64,000 nucleotides of DNA from Aphelenchoides besseyi (lineage: Eukaryota > Nematoda > Chromadorea > Rhabditida > Aphelenchoididae). Positions 1 to 9,248 of this stretch are shown one piece after another. The stretch spans positions 9,052,001 to 9,116,000 of the forward strand of contig JAMPIQ010000001.1 in the NCBI GenBank assembly GCA_024699855.1. Reading direction: 5' to 3'. How positions within the stretch are numbered: the first letter of the stretch is position 1; the number at the start of each line of letters is the position of its first letter. The translations under genes and the position numbers were made by a program. The notes beneath the pieces are model-generated. The model ran no database searches, was not told where the DNA came from, and worked only from the letters and a program-made list of their open reading frames with translations.

Positions 1-2261
1 ATTTGATGGCCGAATTGGCGAGGCGAATTTAATCAACAAAAAGACTCGAAGCCCAAGTTAAGCTGATGGCCATGACGTGACTGTTTACGCCGATACCGTA
101 TGGCGAAAAGGACTTTGCGGTTACGATCGAGAGAACCGGAACGCTCAGGTGTTAATGAGATGCGCACTTCAAAAGCCCGACAACGTGCAAACAAGTCCGA
201 CGGCCTTGAGGGGCGTACGACGATTCTTTTGACCGCACCGCGCGTATTTGGGGCCATGAATTAGCGGAAATTCGAGGAACGTGGTGACCAACCTTTTAAA
301 TTGCGTTTAAGCTTCCAACCGCAAATCCGAAAGACGCCGCGCGTCTTCTGTCCGGAGTTTTGATTCGCCGCAATCGAGCCGCCTGTCGCTTTTTTGCTGC
401 AAATTGAGTTTGCCGATCACACGAGAAGAAATTGAATTTGAACAAAGAAAAACGGTGAGCTCTCTGGCCGCTAACTACGTGGACCCGAAAAGGCGGACAA
501 TTGGAGGGCAAGAAAACTGCGTTTTCGCTGCGCGACTTCCGCCCTCCGGAACTCATAAACGAGCGTTGTTAGCCGTTGGGGTCCAAAACAAAACTCTTCG
601 GCCATCTGCTGCCTCGGCAGATCCACACGCGAAGTTCCGAAGTGTTCGAGTTTGCGGCCGCGAAAGGCGTCTCGCAACCAATCCAACTGCTCAGGCCGCA
701 AGACAACAAAATTAACGTCTTCGCGTCATCCAAAAACAAATCCTGAGGTTTGAACCTGAAAAAGTTACCAGAATCCTCAGAAAATTTGTCAAAGTTGCGT
801 TTTAATCGCTGGAGCCCAGAAATGTCCTTTAAGTGCATTAACTGCAAATCCCTCAGCTGTCGATCGGCTTATTGTTCGGAAGGAACGTGTGAAAATGAAA
901 TCATTGAGGACAATTAAAATTAGTTGAATTCGACCACCTGACCGCCAATTCGATCGCATCATTTTGTTTCTCGGATTTCGTACAGTTCGCTTCAACGCTC
1001 CTCGAAACGTGATTACAGACCGCTTGTAACAACTTTACGATTGGGAATTCGAAGCAGAACACGCTGTTTGTCATTTTGCAGTTAAAATCATTTTCTCGGG
1101 CCTATTTTTATGCCAATCGACCACTCGAGTACGAAAAATCCCCTGGAGATTAAAAAGTGACCGCAAACGACCGTTGGCTATCCCTCCAAAAAACGAGTAA
1201 CAGCCGGGAACACGCTCGAGACAGCTGCCAGCGGTCAGTTTGCTTTTGAGTTCCGTACGACGTGGCACGAGTTGTTCCACAGGAAGAAACGTGAAATGTG
1301 CCGTTCACTTGCCGGAAATTACGCCTTTAAAGTTTGGACGGGTTTGCATTGGGAATCGTAAAGTTTGTTTTTTGAGTGACCGATGAATCAAGGATCAAAT
1401 CGTAGTACGAAGAAAGAGATTACTCTTTAGTTTGAGCGCACGTGTCAGTTTTTGTTCGGCCAACTGTCGTTCAGCCGAAAGAACGTGGCCAACGGTCAGC
1501 AGCCATCAAGTTCGTGCCACGCTCTCGGCGGGCTTTTTGTGCCAAAGCGGAACGTGAACGGAAAGTCGAAGTTTGTGCCAGTTGTTCGTCACACGAGTGG
1601 TCACTCGGACGGGGGTCGAGCCGAGTGATACGACGGGCGGCCATGTCGAAATCTTCGCTGGGAACGTTGAAATTACGAATCCACAACAACTGCCAGGAAA
1701 CGGCGTCCACGAAATTTGAGGGCAATTCTCCAACAACAAAGATTGATTGTCGTAAACGCAAAGAAAATGTCTAAAAGGAAACAATCTATTTCACGTGCCA
1801 TCTACTCGAAAGTCATGAGCAATATATTCGAATGTCGGTGTACACAAATGACTAGACGGTTGATGTCAAGGTCGCAGCAACCGATGTATTGTTGGTGAAC
1901 TTGGAGTTGTATTAAATGATTAATTTATGAGCGTTGTGAGTTGACATACAAGATACCAATGAATATTTTCGATTGATTTCTGAACAACAAAAGTCACATC
2001 AAAAGTAAACAAGGCGATTAGACTGCTGAAGCAAAAAGCGTTCGTCACTTGAGATTCCAAGGAGGTCTCCGATCCGCGTACTAATCAAGCTCATCGTTGC
2101 TTAACTTGCCTACGAATTTGTTGTTGACAGTATCATGTTTAGTCGAAACAAATACGAACAGCTCGCTTCTTTAAGCATTCAATTTGTAACCCATCTTCAA
2201 AAAAGTTTTTGTTTATTCAGGAATATAAAAACTGTTTTGTGAAATGAGATTGTTGAAATAG
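1..2261. other. Non-coding stretch, no gene seen
   Basis: No open frame here reads like a protein on either strand: frames are short, low in hydrophobic blocks and lack splice-joined partners. The sequence is rich in CpG-containing words and in A/T runs, like the non-coding blocks at 20.5-25.9 kb and 58.5-62.7 kb. It could be upstream DNA or a long intron of a gene lying to the left. No tRNA or repeat was recognised. Confidence 0.5.
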
Positions 2262-2640
2262 TTAAAGAAAGTCCAGAAGCTGAGCAGAAGCTTTGTTAGT
2301 TGTCGGATCGTAGAAGATGATCATTTGACCGTTGTGTTCGAGGTTCACTTGTCGTCCAATTCCATCTAAGAGTTCATTTGTAAGATGGGCCAACTACTTG
2401 ATCTCGAGTTTATTGAAGAAATTGAAGCTAACTCAACAATTTAAAGTTGCTCAGTAGGAACTTTCTTGATCAATTTGTTTTACAGTCATTAGTAGACAAC
2501 AAAATTAGACCGGAAAATGGCATCAATTGGAACAAAAGCACTTGAAAGTTTACGTAATTGACGAGCTCGACCTTCACACGCAACTTAACACTCAAAGATA
2601 TCTACATACGCCTCTCTGTTTGCATTTGTCTGTGACCATC
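2262..2640 (-). pseudogene. 3' end of an unrecognised gene, possibly broken
   Basis: The minus frame ending at the TAA 2262-2264 reads as natural protein over its last 43 residues (it contains GIGRQVNLEHNGQMIIFYDP), and an AATAAA lies 45 nt beyond at 2212-2217. In the same frame upstream, a protein-like segment (FNFFNKLEIK) is separated from it only by the TAG at 2394-2396. Two further protein-like pieces lie at about 2460-2640 but cannot be joined cleanly. Either the TAG is the end of a short intron (about 39 nt, weak GTTAGC donor) or the gene carries a nonsense mutation. The family is not recognised. Confidence 0.35.
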
Positions 2641-2663
2641 AGAAGTGCTCTCAATGACGAAGG

Positions 2664-2670
2664 TATTTAA
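2664..2670 (+). promoter_or_regulatory. TATA-like box (TATTTAA)
   Basis: TATTTAA lies 47-53 nt upstream of the ATG of the small secreted protein gene at 2717. Spacing fits a core promoter with a short 5' UTR, as also seen at the proteases and GST in this window. Confidence 0.5.
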
Positions 2671-2716
2671 GCGACCGGTAGACCGGTTGTGAACATCGTT
2701 TATTCTCCAACCGATT

Positions 2717-3065
2717 ATGAGAATCGTCACTCTTGTTGTTCTCTTCGTTCTAGTCGGTTTGGCGGCCGCAAAGATTGGTGAGTTCACGTAAACCAACAGC
2801 TTTTGAATTCAAATTTTCAGTCAAGAAACGCAGCAACGCGTACGGCGACGAGTTAGTTACTCCTTCTATGGGTGGAACCGCTGAAATACACGAAGGATCG
2901 TCAGAGACTCAAGAAGGTTCCGGCACGAATCACTCGTCGTCGACGGCCAAAAGCGCTTCAGGTTATGGTGGAGAATCTAGTGACAACTCTCCAAAAGAAC
3001 ACGAACCGGCGGCTATCGAACAGGCGACACAGAAATCGGCATCAGTTCAAGCGTCCGGATACTGA
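2717..3065 (+). CDS. Small secreted Ser/Gly-rich protein
   Basis: Two exons: 2717-2777 and 2821-3065, joined by a 43-nt intron (GTGAGT...TTTCAG). The product is about 101 residues. Residues 1-18 form a clear signal peptide (MRIVTLVVLFVLVGLAAA). It is followed at once by KIVKKRSNAYGDEL, so a dibasic KKR site sits just after the signal sequence. The rest is low in hydrophobics and rich in Ser, Gly, Glu and Thr, with no Cys, ending ASGY. Family not recognised. It may be a processed peptide precursor or a secreted antimicrobial-like or cuticle-associated protein, but nothing beyond secretion is shown. A TATA-like box precedes it, and AATAAA follows the stop at 3105-3110. It converges tail to tail with the CD36-family gene. 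Confidence 0.7.
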
Positions 3066-3104
3066 GAACCATTCCAACTGTTTCTCTGTTTCCCTTCATT
3101 GATC

Positions 3105-3139
3105 AATAAACACACGAGCATTCAAAACTCTTATTTATT
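3105..3139. terminator. Facing poly(A) signals of convergent genes
   Basis: AATAAA on the plus strand at 3105-3110 serves the small secreted gene. AATAAA on the minus strand at 3134-3139 overlaps the proposed stop codon (3135-3137) of the CD36-family gene. The two signals are 23 nt apart, so the two 3' ends must nearly touch or overlap. Confidence 0.55.
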
Positions 3140-5196
3140 GGGACTCAGAAACATCCTTTACGTAAAGAGGATCGTTGACGACTCCAACGCGAACAACATG
3201 GAGCTAAAAAAACAAGATGCACGTTGATTTGACTATTCAGCTTACAGCACAAATGAATTTGATCAGCAAAAAGACGAACAAAATAAACAGCACTAGAGCC
3301 CCGATGTAGAGTCCAAGAGCTCCAAAGATGATTGTTCTGAGTGCAGTTTGTGACCGAAGTACTTGGTCTCTCGTGTTCTGGTCGTAATTTGCGGATTCAT
3401 TGATCCAAATCACGGGAATAATCAGTTTCTTCAGACCAATCAGCGGACTAAAGATACTCACTTCCTCGACTATTATGAAAACTTACGTTAGAGACCCGTT
3501 CACAACCCCAACACTCAGTTGATAGGTCTGCTGAGCACGTATTGGTGTTCCTGTCAACAAGTCGACGTAGAGTTTGGTGGCTTCTTTTCTGCTCCCTTTT
3601 CGCACACCGTAAATAGATCTTCGTAGTTGTTTTGGAGAGTCAAGAAAATGAGGTTGACTGATGTAAAATTGAGCTCCAGGTATGCAACTCGACATGTCCA
3701 TCAGACCGTGCGGTGCACAGCCCCATTCTTGAACTGATGGATCATCAAAGAACTGCGTGGCATTTGGATTACAGAATCCCAAAGCCGATTGAATCGCAAT
3801 ATCGTTCATTTCAGGACTTGGAGAATACTCAAAACTCACAACATTATCAATAGTCATCAAGCGTTTCTGTTCCATTCTCACCGTTCTAAACACGTCGATC
3901 ACGCCCACGATCCAACCACTCACCTGCACATGCGACCTACAAAGATATCCAAAGGCGGTGCAGAACGAGAAAGTGTTGGAGGCCAATTAAACAACGTTTT
4001 TATGATATCGGGCTTGCCGAGCATGTCCTAAACATCTGATTAAACAGTACGTTCAAATCTTGAGTACTTTGAAGAAATAAGAACGAAAGATCTGACCATC
4101 GTAACCGTGGACCTGTCGAGCTTCCGCTTTATACCACGCATTAACGGCTGTTTGACCGTTCCAAGAATAAACCCAGCCGAGATTGTCGGATCGATTGACT
4201 CCCGTTCCAACTTCATAAACTCCATCGTCTTTGCCGTTTTGCTGCCACAGAAGTACTCGAAATTATTGTTTCAATCACCGACCTCATAGAAGAGACCGAC
4301 AGTTGTGGATTGGTTTTTGAACTGCTCGGGAAACTGTTCACTCAACGCGACCAACAGTTTGTCTTCGTAGCCGTCAAAAAGCAGTTGAGCAACAGTCATT
4401 GTCAAGAACTGAAAAGCGGGTTTAGTTGAAATGATTGGAGACCTACAGCGCTCGTGTTCGTACTTCCGATCAATCCCTCAATCACGATTTGAGCAAAAGG
4501 TTGGTCTTTGGTTTGATTCCATATTTCCTACAATCGTGTCTAAACAACTTCAATACTCAAATAGACCTGCAGAATGAAATTCGGCACAGTGACAACGTCG
4601 TTCAAAAAACAGTCCTGACATGAACCTTAAAGATGAACAATAGAACTGCTTGGCTATTCGTCGACTCACGTGACTGGTCAAAATAGTAATATTTGAAGTT
4701 TCGGTAGAAAATACGAGTTCTGTCCGGACGTATTTCAATCACTTCCTTTTGTTGATATTCACTGAAACCGAGCCTTCAAGATGATTAGTGTAAACGAACC
4801 AAAAGACGTAAGGTCCTTTTTCGAGAACTTCGGGCGTACTGTTCGGCTGCTTCAAGAAATCGAGATGATTGTAGACTGAGAAGGTGAAGACCTGAAAGAA
4901 CATTTCGTATTTTGGGTCCATCCATGTCAAGGTGGTTTCCGTGTAATTTCCATGATCATTGAGTCCCAACTGCATTTCCTGAAAGTAGCCAGTTGCTCTG
5001 ATTTGCTCATTCAGCGGCTAACATCCAATATCTTTTCGTTCAATTTGCAAAGCCCAATGCTCCATAAGAGAGTTCCCAAGGCAAATAGCACAACAGTGCC
5101 CATCAACAGAATACAGAGCAAGGACAACCAAATTGTTTTGGAGCACATGCCGACCGTTTGACTTGAATTGAAAACCGAAAGTGACCGTCGAAACAT
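3135..5196 (-). CDS. CD36/SCARB-family scavenger receptor
   Basis: Multi-exon membrane receptor that in this family binds lipids, lipoproteins or modified ligands at the cell surface or lysosome. The N-terminal anchor is near residues 20-45 (WLSLLCILLMGTVVLFALG). The first exon joins through a 44-nt intron to a piece with the family's FxVYN block (FSVYNHLDF, then EKGPYVFWF). The middle exon has the diagnostic block CAPHGLMDMSSCIPGAQFY, ISQPHFLDS and TGTPIRAQQTYQLSVGV. The C-terminal membrane segment is GALGLYIGALVLFILFVFLLIKF. I chose the ATG at 5196 because the anchor follows at the usual distance. The last exon (3135-3203) follows a 42-nt intron (GTAAGC...TTTTTTTAG). Without that splice the frame stops at 3237-3239, leaving 23 fewer residues. 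Confidence 0.88.
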
Positions 5197-5473
5197 TGTC
5201 GTTGAAAACCGAAAGGTTAAGGGGCCCCAAAACAAAAAACCGCCGATTGTTCTTTAAACCTGACCCAATGGTACATTAGACTGCATCACGTTTCATCCTC
5301 GCCGTTTCATCTCCGGCTCGATTCATCACCGTCTCATATCATCCACATCACGTTTCATTCGCCGAAAACTGTACAATATGATTATCAAATCCTTTTCGTT
5401 AAAAGAAATCAAACTTTCTGTGGACTTGAAATGCACTCTGAGTTCTTCAAACGATCTATGCGTTTATTTCGTC

Positions 5474-6116
5474 TTATTCTGACGGAAAAACCGGAATAAA
5501 CGCACCCTCCGGCATTGTCACGTTGATTGTAGGACCGGGACATTTGGTGGAGTTGTTCCAATTAGCCTGGTTAGTTACAAGATCACAAGTGTGGAATTGA
5601 AATGGCCATCCGGGAGTTTGAGTTTGCAGTAGACTATAGCAACCGTGAGAATCATTCGAGAATCTGAACAGAGAAAAGTCAATAGTCTTTGCGATTAACT
5701 CACTGAAATTGCTTTGATTTGATTCGACAACGAGGACATTGAGCAATCAACTGATTAGCCAAGAGATAAGTTCCGATTCCAAGTTGATTCAAAACACTTT
5801 GATTGAAACGAGGAACCTAAACATCCATCTAAACATCCAACGAAGCACTCACTGACCAGAACGTTTGCAGGACTGACATAAAAGTTGCCCATCGAAATAT
5901 TCGCAAAACCCAAACATTCCGGAAACTCGGTTCGTTGTGGGATCTTACAATAAACAACCAAACTGCTATGACAAGCGAGCTGAAACAATAACGAAAACAA
6001 AATGATGGACTCACTTGTTGTTGTATCGGCAAACAGGAACTGTCGTTGAAACTGAAATCCAGACGCAGTTGGCGCCAAAGAAACGCCGATTTGCCACAGT
6101 TTTCGGCACAATAATC
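5474..6116 (-). CDS. Cys-rich N-glycosylated ectodomain protein, 5' end unresolved
   Basis: Four exon pieces join in frame through introns of 35 nt (GTGAGT..TTTCAG), 40 nt (GTCAGT..TTTAG) and about 44 nt. The product has many paired cysteines (DYCAENC, NDSSCLP, CPRC) and several N-x-S/T sites (NDSS, NISM, NQS, NNST, NVT), and it ends PVFPSE. Both features point to an extracellular domain. AATAAA lies just past the stop at 5463-5468. No start codon or signal peptide could be joined with confidence upstream of 6116; exon 1 is probably between 6120 and 6400. The family is not recognised. Its position directly upstream of the CD36-family gene on the same strand is suggestive but proves no link. 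Confidence 0.5.
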
Positions 6117-6647
6117 CTTAGAACATGATCATCAAAGAGGACAGTAGAAATAAACAAACCGCAAAGACTGTAGTTTTTTGTAATGTTAACGCGAACACAA
6201 TCGAATATAATTTGCACAATGATTTGGCTGTCTATCTTGTTGTTTTATAGTTAGAAGTAGTAACCAAAGAATTTACATTTCGTTCTTTGTTCAAAATTTG
6301 GTATTACAATCTAGTGAATTGGCAAACAGTAGAGAACGGAATTCTAATGATTAACAGAAGGTGGATTGAAAAGCATGTTCCCGCAGGACAGTCAACAATT
6401 AGTTGATGAAATGCATTCAAATGATTGTAAGAATGGGAGTTTTGTGTCTCAACGATTGCACATAACCATCAACGAACGGAGAGTTTCTCAATGGACAAAG
6501 CTTACGATAATTGTGTAGCTAAACAGCAACTTTGATTATGTTTACTCCTTGATTTATTGTTTGCGTTCAGAGCAGAAAGCCGCGAAGTTCAGATTAACAG
6601 AAAGATCGTCGTTTAACCGCCCGCCAGCGCAAAGAAACGGCACGGAA

Positions 6648-7437
6648 ATGACAACGAGATCTTCTTACGTTAAATGGAATGTGCGAAGGTTGCGAGCGGT
6701 GAGCAACGTCGATATTCTTCTGCGAGTTTCCATTAGCTAACCGAAACGTACAAACGCAATAGAGAGCTTATGGTGAAAATAAACGAATACGATCGTTGTG
6801 TATTTTGTGTTCGTTACAAGATACTTTCCGATTACTAACGTCTTCTAATGGCTATTTTCAGCATGGACTAGTAATTGCAGCAATCGGTTACATTGCGCTG
6901 TCCTTGTTTTCTGCATCTCTGGTCGCCGTTTCTCTGATTAGGATTGAGGTTGGTGACAAGTTCTACAGTCATTCATGACGTGTTTGAGAATGACCTTCCA
7001 CACTTAATTTCCGCATCGGAGATGTCATCTGCTCGTCAACATGCTCTCCGTCTACTTTTTGAGTGGTCAGATGTTCGATTAGCCGCATTTTTTGTCCAAC
7101 AAGCAACTGCAGTTTTTGTTTCTGTTCTGTTACTGATCGGCGTTGTAACGAATACCTACAGACTGTTCACTCCGTTTGCGTGGTTTACGGTCAGTTCAAT
7201 CAAAGAACCAGCGTTCTAAAGTGCGTTTAGGCGGCCGCAATTCTCGTGAACATGTTCGAAATCGGTGAACTCGCTTATTCGATTATCAGTCTTGAAACAC
7301 ATACGGAAATCGACCTATTGCAACGCCCTGTGGTTTTTCGATCTTTAATGGAAGTGGCTATTGCTCGTCTGCTCCTCAATCTACCGTTAGCTTGGAGCAG
7401 TTGGGCGGCAATGAGGTCGACTGGATACTTGAAATGA
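6648..7437 (+). CDS. Nematode multi-pass (about 4 TM) membrane protein
   Basis: Proposed exons run from the ATG at 6648 (MTTRSSYVKWNVRRLRA) across a longer intron to an acceptor TTTTCAG before the first membrane segment (VIAAIGYIALSLFSASLVAVSLI). A second block contains VRLAAFFVQQATAVFVSVLLLIG. A 43-nt intron (GTCAGT..TTTAG) then leads to a block with NMFEIGELAYSII and a last hydrophobic stretch, ending TGYLK at the TGA 7435-7437. About four membrane segments are visible, with a basic N-terminus. The junction near 6950-6990 needs a frame change, which I assign to a short intron with a weak donor. No family is recognised. Confidence 0.55.
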
Positions 7438-7825
7438 AGACGAGCAATGTGTTCGTTCAAGACCTTACATATCGGTTTATTTCAATCGCATTGTTTTAAG
7501 AAAGAATTTTTGTTTCCAACTTTTGATGAAGTTGATGCATTTGAAAAGATGAAAACAAAAATTGCTGAACAGTTGAAACCGCAATTCTAGCTACCCGACA
7601 CGAAACCTAGTATTTCAGGTCGTTGTTTGACATAGAAGGTTGTAAAAATAAGGTTGTTTATTAAAATTATAGTGTTTGTTAGAGAGGAACTGATTATAGT
7701 CGACTGGAAGAACTGAATCTTACCTGATAAATTGGTGCAACTGTAGAAAGTTGTTGAACGGTAATAATTGCCTTTACAGTGTTGCGTATAGAGTTTCGAA
7801 GACCGCTAAACATCTTTCATATTTG
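7438..7825. other. Intergenic, nothing seen
   Basis: Lies between the convergent membrane protein and 7TM receptor genes. Only AT-rich sequence, with no coding frame or structured element recognised. Confidence 0.4.
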
Positions 7826-8805
7826 CTACAACTTGCGAACCAACTCGATGAGAGCAATCGTCAAATACGGTGGCAAAGCACAGATTAGAACCCATTGGAA
7901 GTTTACGAGAGCAATCACATACTCCTCACTGAACCCATTAGCTGCATCCCAAAGATAGATACTTGATAAGCTCATTAAGCTTTCGATTGATGTTTGAACA
8001 AAGATTCGAGCTTCAATTGGACGTATGAGAGTTCTTTCTAGTGCGTATCTCCGTCGCTGAAAGTCTTTCTGATTACTCAAATAACTGCAAACTCCAACCC
8101 TATAGATTAACGAGCAAACGATAAGTATACAAATGACATAAGTGCAGGTAAGAAAAAACAACTGGGTGTTGTAAATTGCTACATAGATCGGATGTCTCTC
8201 TTCTGTCGGCATTGTCCACGACAAAGAAGTGATTTTAAAAGTCAGTCCCGACTCCACCATCTTGTTTGCTGATCCGGAAGCAATTCCAGCAATACCCGTA
8301 GTGATCAACAATAACTGAAAAAGAACTAGAATTAAGGATTGATTCTTCAAAAACACCTGCATCAACTTTCTCTCAAATTTTGATTCGCTACTTTTCAGCG
8401 TCATAATACTAAAACGATTTACACTCAACAAGAATTGTAAATACAAACTCGTAGCCCAGCACATATCAATCATTATTCCCATTACCTACATATCAGAATA
8501 TAACAAAAATGCAGATAATCAGCATACCAAATTCAATCGTTCGTTGATCGAAATGTTAAAAACGGAATGAAAAGAAGCAGCAGATTGAAGTAGCAGTTGT
8601 GAGGTGTTGACAATCGTTTGTGTTAACATGATTTGGAAGGCAATACGACGACGATACATTGTGCTTTGCATAATTGCCTAAATGGTGACTAAAAATCCAC
8701 TGAAGTTAGAAAGTTTACCACAAATACCAAAGCATGAAGAACGATACTCGGGATCGAAACAACAATGTTTAGAAGGCCCAAAACAACTTGTATTGCTTTT
8801 AACAT
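7826..8805 (-). CDS. Serpentine 7TM chemoreceptor-like GPCR (1)
   Basis: Three exons read as a seven-helix receptor. Exon 1 starts at the ATG 8805 (MLKAIQVVLGLLNIVVSIPS). A short intron leads to a TM2 exon (YRRRIAFQIMLTQTIVNTSQ), then a 42-nt intron (GTATGC..TATGTAG) to the main exon with TM3 to TM7. The end of TM3 carries LLSVNRF, the arginine-containing motif of nematode Sr receptors. The final exon ends ELVRKL at the TAG 7826-7828. Expected role is chemosensation at ciliated neurons; ligand unknown. The Srx/Srt/Srsx group is my best guess but cannot be fixed by eye. One internal 42-nt stretch, from a GTGTTT to a TTTTTCAG, is in frame and free of stops, so it could be either coding or a 3n intron. 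Confidence 0.75.
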
Positions 8806-9248
8806 TCTCCACCAGGAATGAAGGAATTCGTGTTTTTACATCAATTTGGATGCCATTAGATATTAGAAAGCAGGTGTTAAGGTTCGACTAAAATTCGGAA
8901 GTCTTTTTAAATATAGTTGCATGTGTGAATGCCGTGCAGTCGTACTTCAGTCCCGCGAGTTTTTACTTTGAAATCAATCCGACACAGATGAACTTCTGAT
9001 GACATCTTGAACTTTGTGAATTAAAAAACAGTTTCCAAAATCGCTGACTCGGTAATCTAAGTTCACGGTTCGGGACTATGCAACTTTAGCTGACGATTAA
9101 ATGCACTGACTTGATAATAAATGTGTTCAAAATGTCTGATTAAAAGAAGCTTTAGCGATTGCAGTGGAGAGTAGAATCGAAAAGCAGACAGTAAACTAGC
9201 AATGGCAAGTCAATTATATGTTTATTTGTAAAAGTTGAGTGTACAAAA
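8806..9248. other. Intergenic, nothing seen
   Basis: Upstream region of the 7TM receptor and downstream region of the acyltransferase gene. No coding frame or repeat recognised. Confidence 0.4.
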
